The notes beneath the pieces are model-generated. The model searched no databases. It had not been told where the DNA came from and saw nothing but the letters and a program-made list of their open reading frames with translations. A program made the translations under genes and the position numbers. A DNA stretch of 12,787 nucleotides from contig MIBM01000077.1 of the NCBI GenBank assembly GCA_001830645.1, positions 1 to 12,787 of the forward strand. The letters are read 5' to 3'. The DNA comes from Spirochaetes bacterium RIFOXYC1_FULL_54_7 (GTDB lineage: Bacteria; Spirochaetota; Spirochaetia; Treponematales; UBA12059). This document shows, one piece after another, positions 1-6,433 of the stretch (positions are counted from its first letter, which is position 1; each line of letters starts with the position of its first letter).

Positions 1-223
1 TTCCCGGACTGGCTAGGTGTAGCTCTACCACACCCGCAACGGGAATGGCGAAAAAGGTATTGGGGTAGTACAGGCTATTGATGGCCAACGAGAGATTAGT
101 CGCAGTGGCGGCCACCCCACCTCCTACTTGGAACTCTAGGGGGTTTGTCGGGGCACCCGCGGTTGCGGTGAATATGGCAGAGGTAAGCCCCCCCGGAAGG
201 CCAATTGTAATTGTGTAGGGTGC
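1..223 (-). repeat. Copy B of a shared beta-rich 'ATATNL..AIN' domain (cut by left edge)
   Basis: Residues about 274-347 of the left-edge protein. The segment reads as beta strands, then a Gly-rich turn, then ATATNLSLAIN, then a Tyr/Pro loop and another strand. It aligns by eye with residues about 166-277 of the 1,076-residue protein, where the motif is ATATNLVAAIN. Similar 'A..NL..AIN' segments occur in many phage sheath, fibre and adhesin-like proteins. The copy is truncated by the window, so its length is unknown. Confidence 0.6.
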
Positions 224-1042
224 CGCCGGATTAGCGACATTTGTAAGGCTGCCAAATGCTCGTTGAGACCCCGATGCCTCCGAGAAGATACCCCCGGGCA
301 ATCCATCAGCCCCATCCTGCAGACCCTTTCCTAGTAGAATAGCCGCAATGCAACGAGCTTGGATATCAGCAATGTTAGCGGCTGGTGCCGCTGGAGTAGC
401 TGGTTCTCCATAGGGCCACTTCACCAACGCCAGCACTCCCCTGTCTGCCGGGGAGCAAATCCCCGACACAACAGCCGAAGGATTAGCAATTGACTTGAAA
501 AGTCGCCATGTGGGGTACCCATCCGCAGCCCCCAGGCCCTGAGTCACGGTTACAAAAGCTGCGTGGGCTAGACCCACCCCCCCACCATCATATCCGCCAT
601 CGGCCACATTGAACATGGGGTCTTTGGCGATGTCTACCCCGGTTCCGGTTTCGGATACTGGCGCCCGATAGTAATACGGGTACACAGCGGCAACATCCGC
701 TACGGGATTAAGGGTGGGAGCTAATGCCCCATCATTGAGCTTCAGGATTCCCCAATCTGGGGCCCCTGAGTTAGCGGACCCCAACCAAGCGACGCCAGAA
801 CTTCCCACCCCACCCATTGCCGGTGGAATCAGGGCTGCCAGCTCATCCAGAGATGTTTCTACATCCTCCCCCAAAGTAAACCTGTCAAATGGATCCAGCA
901 CGGAGATAGCCGAGGCGGGATGCGCCCCCGCAGGGCTCTCAATATGAGCTGTCAAATCCCCACTTACTGTTTGGTTAGTTCCAGAAGGAGGCGTGAATCC
1001 CCCTCCAGTAGCGATCGTCGATGGGTCTACAGTGCGGGGCAT
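1..1042 (-). CDS. Tail-fibre-like virion protein, N-terminal 347 codons (runs off left edge)
   Basis: The reading frame opens with ATG at 1042, 5 bases after the stop of the upstream gene, and stays open for 347 codons to the left edge, so the C-terminus is missing. A weak GGGA purine stretch lies about 10 bases before the ATG. Residues about 28-72 follow a pattern common in phage tail-fibre proteins: a 'GDLTAHIESPAGAHPASAI' segment, then 'LGEDVETSLDELAALI'. Residues about 274-347 hold a Gly/Ala/Thr-rich beta segment with the motif ATATNLSLAIN, which is also found in the neighbouring 1,076-residue protein. No signal peptide or membrane segment is seen. Position at the end of a baseplate/tail operon and composition support a structural or receptor-contact role. 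The exact function is not recognisable. The open frame and its junction are secure; the fibre assignment is inference. Confidence 0.82.
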   Translation of the reverse strand, partial: MPRTVDPSTIATGGGFTPPSGTNQTVSGDLTAHIESPAGAHPASAISVLDPFDRFTLGEDVETSLDELAALIPPAMGGVGSSGVAWLGSANSGAPDWGILKLNDGALAPTLNPVADVAAVYPYYYRAPVSETGTGVDIAKDPMFNVADGGYDGGGVGLAHAAFVTVTQGLGAADGYPTWRLFKSIANPSAVVSGICSPADRGVLALVKWPYGEPATPAAPAANIADIQARCIAAILLGKGLQDGADGLPGGIFSEASGSQRAFGSLTNVANPAAPYTITIGLPGGLTSAIFTATAGAPTNPLEFQVGGGVAATATNLSLAINSLYYPNTFFAIPVAGVVELHLASPG

Positions 1043-1047
1043 GGACT

Positions 1048-4000
1048 TTAGTTCCCAGTCGTGAGCAGGAGGTTCTTGGTGCGGTAGATTGAGGCAGCCG
1101 TTCGAATGGCTGGTAGATCCGTGAAGGCAATGTTGTTGTTCGCATCGAGGTCTGCGAACCTTGAGATCACCACCAACAGCAACTCCCCCTTCCGGAACAG
1201 AAGGTTTGAGGTGGTACTCCTCACAAGCATTGTCGTGAACACTTTGTGACGGACTGCACCTGACAGGGGTTGGGCCATCGCGGTGGGCTTGTACCCCAGA
1301 TAGTTGGCGTAATCATAGTAGGCCCGGAACTCGCCATCAGTCAGAGGGCCACGTCCAAGTGGAGCGGTGTTGCCAAGGGTGATCGTATTGGACCCGTCCA
1401 TCTGCACCAACGAATGGAGCGTCAGAAGACCTGTCTGAGCATTGAAGTCCGTGATGGCCACATCAGCGGTTGCCGAGAAGTACCACTCTTTGGGAAAGCC
1501 CGCCCCAATGTCTACAGTTGGGACCTGCTCCATGGGACTACCATATGGGAAAGAATCATCTGTGGATCCCTTGCCCACTTGCCCCGTCCACACATTGTCC
1601 AATACGGCTACCGGCTCCAAAGTGATTTCGGTTGGAAGTACCACAGGCCCGCCCAACTGAATCCCACAGGTCTGTGGGGCCACGGCTGTGTAGTACACGT
1701 CAAGCTGATACCCGAGGCCCGCACCCGCATTGGGAATTGGATCTTGGGGCACATAGGTCACCGCAATTAGTACTTGACCCGCTACCGCGGCGGCCAAGGT
1801 AAGCTCCCTGGAGGCACTTCCAATAGCCGGAGTGACGGGCGGTGCCCCATTTGCCAACAGACCTGTTGCTGTCTGAATACGACGAGGGGTATACACCTTT
1901 GTGGTGTTTCGGGTAACAATAGAGTCAAGGAAGATCGTAGACTTCTGCTCCAACAGGACTTCCCGCTTGTCAGATCGAAACTTGGGGTTTGGCACCCAAG
2001 TAACATCCATCTCTGGGGGACGTTGTGTGGAATCCTGCTCCACCACAGACCCCCCATCATACGGCAGATACCCGGACGACGCACTGGGAGTGAGCGTGGT
2101 GTCAGGAGTATGCAGAAGACCTGCTCCTGTTGGATAAGTGACCTCCAACTCGATAAACAACCTCCGAGTTGATCCCCCATCTAGGGCAGGGTCGTCAACC
2201 ATAGGATGGTCCACCCCTATGCCGCCATCATTGATAACTGATGGATTCGAGTCCAAGGTCAAAGAGATGATGTCCGTGCCCACTCCTGTCACCAAGGCCA
2301 GCTGGGTGGCCTGATCAACCATTACCGTATCATGGCCATCATCGTGAAACACTGTCAGAACATCTGTAACACGGGTCCCCACAGGCCATGCGGCACTTAC
2401 CTTGGGGGCACCACCTACTGGAATGGTCCAATCCTGGAGGGAAGATGCCTCAAGAAGGCTGAAATCAATGTCAATGACATCCCCCTCACACCAAGAGAGA
2501 ACGCTGGCCCCAGCCTTAGTGACCGTGATTCCAGTTGGGTGCGCCCCGGTTGGAAGAACCTCAAACACGATCTGCTCAACCACGGATTGGGAAGCAAACC
2601 TTCTGGCCACATGGTCAAATTCCCGGATGAAGTCTCCAGCAAACCCGGGGGCCCCAGCCCGTCCCACTTCGTTGCAGTACATGGGGGTCGTAGATTGACC
2701 TCCAGAGCCGTTACCTATTAGGCCCACGTCGGAGGCATCCACTTGCCACGTCAAATTGGTCTGATCCATCAGGGATTGTGACTGGAATTTGAGTTCTGAG
2801 GCAAAGTCATACCCGGGTGGGGTCACGTGTCTACGGAGGTCCAGGACATCCACTGCATCAATCAGGTCGTGGAATAGCCCATCTGGACGGTCAGACTTCC
2901 CAGCGGCAATCGCTACTGGTCCTGCCACGTCAATGTGGGTATTGGCAAATCCCACGTGAGTGAAATTAATCCCCCCATTAGCATTAGCCGCTGGGCTGAA
3001 GCCCCCTGTTGCCGTGGCGTCGTTTCGGCGGAACACAAAACACACCGGAATGGCATACACAAACCCATCCACGGAACCCAATGCCGTCGAAGCAGCGGAA
3101 GACCCATCCCCGGCGAGGTATAGGCCCGCATCCTCAAACCCATAGGCCGTAGCATCGGAGTTTGCCACTACTGTGGCGGCATCTGCCGGAACGAAGGGGT
3201 ATGTGGCGACAGGGGCTCCTTGTGCCCCCTGGGCCAAGATATTCACATTGCTGAAGGCATCTGGCTGAGACTTTGGATTTACCCCGAGAGCCAAGTCAGA
3301 GTACACCCTGAGACGATATTGGATTTGAACCCTCTGTGTGGTCTCAACATTCAACACCGGGTCCACAAGGTCGTCAGTAAGATTGACACCAGACGGGCTG
3401 CCAACATTTCCATGCCGGTAAATCGCGTTCTGATTGGGTTTGTTGGTCCTATCTGCACCATTCAATAGAGTAGCAGCGGAGACCACAATATTGATTCCGC
3501 CAGTGCTCTCTGCGAGCAAAATCCCATTCCCCGCAACCCCCACAAAGGTGGCCGTCACAATGACGGTGTTGGAGAGCAGAGACCGGGCAGCCACGTAGGT
3601 TGGATAGAGGCCATTTGCGGGGTTGTTGATTGCCGCCACAAGATTGGTGGCCGTAGCATTCGCACTAGCACCAATAGCAAATCCTGTGGCACCGCCACCA
3701 TCGGCCACAAACGTAACCGCTGGGCCTGCTACAGCAGTGGCATCAATGGTAGTGGTATCCCCAGGAGCAATCACCTGAGGGTCGACAATCTCAATGGTAC
3801 CTCGGGCTCGGGGGGAGGGGGCTACTTGGGCACGCCAAACCTCCAGGAACACAAAATCGGTGGTCTTAATGTCGGGGGCGATTCCAGAAGATGCCTGGGC
3901 CGCCGGGAGCGTGATGACATTGGCCCCCGGCGTGGTAGTTCCCGTGTATTCCACTGCCACGGGCATCCCAGCAACTATGGCGAGGAGCTTCCCCAACTCA

Positions 4001-4278
4001 AACTTGTTGGCATCAGCCGGGGCTGGAGCACCATAGAAACTGTAGTCACTGAAAGAGGATCCAATACCCTGACCCCGGAAAAACCCCGATGGCAGGGACC
4101 GGCTAGCCAGCAAAACCCGATTGTATCCGCCCACGTCCTGGGTAAGGTTCAGGTCGGCATCGAGAATTGGCCTTCCCGATTGAGCAAGCAGTGTGTCCCA
4201 GGAGGCTTCCCCGGCATCCAGGCTTCGGGAAACTGACGAGGGGACTACGGTGTTATAGAACTTGGGAAAAGTAGGCAT
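1048..4278 (-). CDS. Large phage virion (baseplate/tail) protein, 1,076 residues
   Basis: Starts at ATG 4278 and ends with TAA at 1048-1050. No clear Shine-Dalgarno sequence precedes the ATG. Visible blocks: residues 34-48 'QSGRPILDADLNLTQ', a motif I associate with the N-terminus of phage baseplate/tail proteins; about 140-152 'TDFVFLEVWRAQV'; a beta-rich repeat at 166-277 with ATATNLVAAIN; about 302-326 an acidic 'DDLVDPVLNVETT' run leading to 'QRVQIQYRLRV'; about 402-418 'SVDGFVYAIPVCFVFRR'; and 462-484 'SDRPDGLFHDLIDAVDVLDL' followed by RRH. The second half is Thr/Val/Gly-rich beta structure without a recognised catalytic motif. A motif 'ITDFNAQTGLLTL' near 942-954 resembles connector strands seen in the giant protein. 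No signal peptide or membrane helix is seen. A structural part of the baseplate or fibre network is likely from content and neighbours; which part cannot be told. Similarity to DUF4815 or DUF6519-type proteins is possible but untested. Confidence 0.85.
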   Translation of the reverse strand: MPTFPKFYNTVVPSSVSRSLDAGEASWDTLLAQSGRPILDADLNLTQDVGGYNRVLLASRSLPSGFFRGQGIGSSFSDYSFYGAPAPADANKFELGKLLAIVAGMPVAVEYTGTTTPGANVITLPAAQASSGIAPDIKTTDFVFLEVWRAQVAPSPRARGTIEIVDPQVIAPGDTTTIDATAVAGPAVTFVADGGGATGFAIGASANATATNLVAAINNPANGLYPTYVAARSLLSNTVIVTATFVGVAGNGILLAESTGGINIVVSAATLLNGADRTNKPNQNAIYRHGNVGSPSGVNLTDDLVDPVLNVETTQRVQIQYRLRVYSDLALGVNPKSQPDAFSNVNILAQGAQGAPVATYPFVPADAATVVANSDATAYGFEDAGLYLAGDGSSAASTALGSVDGFVYAIPVCFVFRRNDATATGGFSPAANANGGINFTHVGFANTHIDVAGPVAIAAGKSDRPDGLFHDLIDAVDVLDLRRHVTPPGYDFASELKFQSQSLMDQTNLTWQVDASDVGLIGNGSGGQSTTPMYCNEVGRAGAPGFAGDFIREFDHVARRFASQSVVEQIVFEVLPTGAHPTGITVTKAGASVLSWCEGDVIDIDFSLLEASSLQDWTIPVGGAPKVSAAWPVGTRVTDVLTVFHDDGHDTVMVDQATQLALVTGVGTDIISLTLDSNPSVINDGGIGVDHPMVDDPALDGGSTRRLFIELEVTYPTGAGLLHTPDTTLTPSASSGYLPYDGGSVVEQDSTQRPPEMDVTWVPNPKFRSDKREVLLEQKSTIFLDSIVTRNTTKVYTPRRIQTATGLLANGAPPVTPAIGSASRELTLAAAVAGQVLIAVTYVPQDPIPNAGAGLGYQLDVYYTAVAPQTCGIQLGGPVVLPTEITLEPVAVLDNVWTGQVGKGSTDDSFPYGSPMEQVPTVDIGAGFPKEWYFSATADVAITDFNAQTGLLTLHSLVQMDGSNTITLGNTAPLGRGPLTDGEFRAYYDYANYLGYKPTAMAQPLSGAVRHKVFTTMLVRSTTSNLLFRKGELLLVVISRFADLDANNNIAFTDLPAIRTAASIYRTKNLLLTTGN
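3448..3783 (-). repeat. Copy A of the shared beta-rich 'ATATNL..AIN' domain
   Basis: Residues about 166-277 of the 1,076-residue protein. It begins with strands around 'TTTIDATAVAGPAVTFV', continues through a Gly-rich turn to ATATNLVAAIN, and closes with a 'VTATFVGVAGNGILL' segment and 'VSAATLLNG'. The 'VTA...G..GN.I.L' ending is typical of this phage domain. It looks like an insertion between conserved blocks of the protein and matches the partial copy in the next gene. Confidence 0.6.
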
Positions 4279-4337
4279 GGGCAGCTATTGGAGGCAGGTG
4301 GATAGGACCATTAGTTTCGCTTCCCCTTACCATACCA
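4279..4337 (-). other. 59-base gap after the PhoH gene, with an in-frame 8-codon mini-ORF
   Basis: The gap separates the PhoH stop from the 1,076-residue gene. It has no obvious hairpin terminator and no promoter I can defend. A purine run AAGGGGAAG (4328-4320) is followed 8 bases later by ATG at 4311. That ATG opens an 8-codon frame (MVLSTCLQ) ending in TAG at 4285-4287, 6 bases before the main ATG and in the same frame. The main ATG itself is preceded by pyrimidine-rich sequence with no Shine-Dalgarno, so translation could reach it by reinitiation after the mini-ORF. That is inference; a chance ORF is equally possible. Confidence 0.25.
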
Positions 4338-5684
4338 CTAGAGCATCGAGGCAGCGAGGTCTGCCAAGGGGCTACGGACCCCCTCAGGCAAAAATACGGC
4401 TCCAGCGATGTGGGAGGTTCTGGTCACTGTGGCAGCATGAACCAATCCGTTGCTAAGGGCATCCAGGAAGGGGTCATCAATCTGAGATGGGTCCCCACAC
4501 AACACCACCTTTGTACCCGTAGCCGCCCTCGAAACGATAGTCCGGACTTCATGGGGCGATGTGTTCTGAACCTCGTCGAAGATCATGAATGCTTTGGGGA
4601 TAGACCTGCCCCTAATTGAGTGCATGGGCTGGATCTCTACCTGCCCAGCATGGAGCAACTGCTCCCAGTTTTTCTCTTGGATCCCCTTCTTCTGGTTTTC
4701 CTTTTTGTCTGTGGTCAAGAGCTGGTCCAAGTTGTCGTAGAAGGACATCATCCAAGGGGCCATCTTTTCCTCCTCATTGCCTGGGAGGTAGCCAAGGTCT
4801 CGGCCCATTGGCACCACGGGCTTGGAGAGGATGATTTTGTCGTATGCCTTGTCTAACTGGTGTAGGGCCACCATAAGTGAAAGGAGGGTTTTCCCGCTGC
4901 CACTAGGTCCCATCAGCACGACCAATTGAACCTTGGGGTCCAAAAGAAGGTCCAAAGCCATTTGCTGCCCCTCGTTCTTAGCATCAAACTTCATCTTGGG
5001 GACCCTGGTGGAGATTGGCTTGAGGGACGCCTTCCCCATTCGGAAGAGCTGGGATTCCCCATCAGGTGCCGTGAATTGTACAAATTCATTAGGGGCTACA
5101 CCCGTCAGATCTACAACATCCTCTGTCCAAGGGGGCATCTCCGCCTTAGTGCCATAGAGGGTCTGGAGGTTGTCCAGGCTCGCGATGGGTAGGGTATGCT
5201 TCCCAGTTGGGATCTCTCCCGGATGCACTCGGTCTTCTCGGTAATCCTCAGTCTTGAGGCCCCTGGCATCCGCTAGGATCCTCAGGTTCACGTCCTTGGT
5301 GACCAGGACCACAGTCAGGTGCTTGAACCGTTCTTGCGCCTTCAGAGCGGAGCCAAGAATGAGCATGTCCATCTTCCGGGACAGGGATGTATTCTGAAGC
5401 TCCTCGAAGTGCTCGTCCTGACCTATGATGAAAAAGTGGCTGTTGGTTCTGGAGTCCAGAACCCCCCCTGGATCCTGAAGGCTCCCCTGCTCAACAATCT
5501 CTGCAATGTGTCGGCTAGCAGTTCGAGCGGCTGAAGCCACATCGTGACGCTGGCTAATCTTCAAGTCATCCAACTCCATGACAACGAAAAGTGGAATTGC
5601 CACCGAGGACTTCCTGTAACTGTAGAGAGACTCGGGATCATGGACTAGGACAGAAGTGTCGAGCACAAACAGTTGATTTTCCAC
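4338..5684 (-). CDS. phoH: PIN-PhoH family protein (putative RNA-acting ATPase with N-terminal PIN domain)
   Basis: 448 residues, close to the size of Bacillus YlaK-type PIN-PhoH proteins. The start is GTG at 5684 and the stop is TAG at 4338-4340. No in-frame ATG lies upstream, and the PIN strand 'LFVLDTSVLVHDPESL' begins right at the N-terminus, as expected for the family. PIN domain, about 1-145: candidate metal ligands Asp9 (LDTS), Glu37 (MELDD), Asp106 (KMDMLI) and Asp131 (TKDVNLRILAD). PhoH ATPase, about 225-448: Walker A GPSGSGKT 259-266, the family block LGYLPG 297-302 followed by EEEKMAPWM, IRGRSIP near 357-363, Walker B FDEVQN 369-374, GDPSQID 397-403, and GVRSPLADLA near the C-terminus. 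All key residues are present, so the protein looks intact. Related bacterial PhoH2 proteins couple ATP-driven RNA unwinding with PIN ribonuclease activity. The phage role is unknown. It sits between structural genes, with larger gaps on both sides than elsewhere in the window. Confidence 0.95.
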   Translation of the reverse strand: MENQLFVLDTSVLVHDPESLYSYRKSSVAIPLFVVMELDDLKISQRHDVASAARTASRHIAEIVEQGSLQDPGGVLDSRTNSHFFIIGQDEHFEELQNTSLSRKMDMLILGSALKAQERFKHLTVVLVTKDVNLRILADARGLKTEDYREDRVHPGEIPTGKHTLPIASLDNLQTLYGTKAEMPPWTEDVVDLTGVAPNEFVQFTAPDGESQLFRMGKASLKPISTRVPKMKFDAKNEGQQMALDLLLDPKVQLVVLMGPSGSGKTLLSLMVALHQLDKAYDKIILSKPVVPMGRDLGYLPGNEEEKMAPWMMSFYDNLDQLLTTDKKENQKKGIQEKNWEQLLHAGQVEIQPMHSIRGRSIPKAFMIFDEVQNTSPHEVRTIVSRAATGTKVVLCGDPSQIDDPFLDALSNGLVHAATVTRTSHIAGAVFLPEGVRSPLADLAASML

Positions 5685-5762
5685 GTTTACCTGTGGGGTA
5701 CGGGTGATTACACGTTGTCTAGAATTACCGAGTCTGATTCTGTTCCTCCATATGGCTGAAAT
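5685..5762 (-). other. 78-base gap upstream of the PhoH gene
   Basis: This is the largest gap in the window. It holds a GGAGG (5749-5745) with no start codon at a useful distance after it, and an 8-codon ATG frame (MEEQNQTR, 5751-5725) that overlaps it. The PhoH GTG has only a weak AGGT (5692-5689) 4 bases upstream. No convincing -35/-10 pair and no hairpin followed by a T-run were found by eye. A phage promoter of non-standard type cannot be excluded. Confidence 0.3.
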
Positions 5763-6410
5763 TCAGCAAGAAATTCGCCAGGTTATGGTCAAAATGGATG
5801 TGTTCGGCTTCGAAATTAAATTGAAATTGCTTACGTTAACCAAAATGTCGCACACAGTCAAATCCAAACTGGGATCATAGGTAGGGAACACCGAAACCAC
5901 AGGGTTCAACACTACTGGGTTCATCGAGATTGTGCGAACTAGGCCCATCTCATTGAGGGGTCCTACTGCCTCTCCTTCCCCAAAAGACGTAGTGAAATCC
6001 ACTACATTGGTGGGGACTGCGGAGACTGCACCTGCTGCGGTGCGGAACACGGTGCTTGTGAAGGGCTTGCGGGCAATCTCGGCATTCAGGTGGCGTTGCC
6101 TGTTATCTGGGGCGTCTGGATTGAGGATGGGTCCTGTGGCGCCCGTCCCAACTGCCAGCATGGTCAAACCACGGATAGCAGGTGGAGTAGGAGTAGCCCC
6201 CGAAGCCAGCAGCATGGCAATAAGCACGCCACCGTCAAGAGTCACCAAGTTTTCCTTCTCAATATGCTCCAAAACCTTCCCAGTGCGGGAATCCGTGAGC
6301 TCAAGGATGTACTTGCCCTTCATAGTAGGGATAGGGTCGGTGTGGCTAAAGCCAAAACCCATCTTGACTGCTTCCCGGGCCTTCTTGATTCGATCAAAGT
6401 ATCGTGCCAT
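5763..6410 (-). CDS. Small tail/baseplate-associated structural protein, 215 residues
   Basis: Starts at ATG 6410 with AGGAA 9 bases upstream, and ends with TGA at 5763-5765. The N-terminus is basic (MARYFDRIKKAREAVK). Then follow 'TGKVLEHIEKENLVTLDGG' (43-61), a hydrophobic 'VLIAMLLA' (62-69), 'TMLAVGTGATG' (83-93), 'LNAEIARK' (108-115), 'VVDFTTSFGEGEAVGPLNEMGL' split over 136-157, and a C-terminal 'TSILTITWRIS'. The order NLVT, LAVGTG, L..EI.R, acidic-Gly run, N-E-G-L, K...L.ITW is one I recognise from a widespread group of small phage tail proteins that go with baseplate and fibre genes. It is encoded directly after the giant protein and may be a partner or cap of it. The last 90 bases of the gene are more AT-rich than the rest. 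No enzyme motif is seen. Confidence 0.83.
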   Translation of the reverse strand: MARYFDRIKKAREAVKMGFGFSHTDPIPTMKGKYILELTDSRTGKVLEHIEKENLVTLDGGVLIAMLLASGATPTPPAIRGLTMLAVGTGATGPILNPDAPDNRQRHLNAEIARKPFTSTVFRTAAGAVSAVPTNVVDFTTSFGEGEAVGPLNEMGLVRTISMNPVVLNPVVSVFPTYDPSLDLTVCDILVNVSNFNLISKPNTSILTITWRISC

Positions 6411-6419
6411 GACTACTGG

Positions 6420-6424
6420 TTCCT
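6420..6424 (-). promoter_or_regulatory. Ribosome binding site AGGAA for the 215-residue gene
   Basis: AGGAA on the minus strand lies 9 bases before ATG 6410, in the 23-base gap after the giant gene. It is the best-placed Shine-Dalgarno match in the window and supports the chosen start. Confidence 0.6.
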
Positions 6425-6433
6425 ATAAGGCCG

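Noticed and set aside
714..947. 77-codon plus-strand ORF near the left edge
   Set aside because: Lies opposite the open minus-strand partial gene, whose translation shows tail-fibre-type motifs in this very stretch.
1270..1770. 166-codon plus-strand ORF inside the 1,076-residue gene
   Set aside because: Fully antisense to a conserved-looking coding region, with no ribosome binding site and no protein-like pattern.
1782..2180. 132-codon minus-strand ORF in another frame of the 1,076-residue gene
   Set aside because: Same-strand frame shadow rich in Arg, Ser, Trp and Cys; no start signal and no reason for an overlapping gene.
3826..4236. 136-codon plus-strand ORF opposite the N-terminus of the 1,076-residue gene
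   Set aside because: Covers the motif-rich N-terminal block of the real gene in antisense; its own translation shows no domain pattern.
4279..4337. Intrinsic terminator after the PhoH gene
   Set aside because: No stem-loop with a following T-run can be drawn in the gap on the minus strand.
5725..5751. 8-codon ORF (MEEQNQTR) upstream of the PhoH gene
   Set aside because: Its GGAGG overlaps its own start rather than preceding it, so it has no usable ribosome binding site. It is probably chance.
5685..5850. Possible sigma-70-type promoter before the PhoH gene (TTGACC and AT-rich 3' end of the preceding gene)
   Set aside because: No -10-like hexamer occurs at a proper distance from the TTGACC; the AT-rich stretch is coding sequence for the end of the 215-residue protein.
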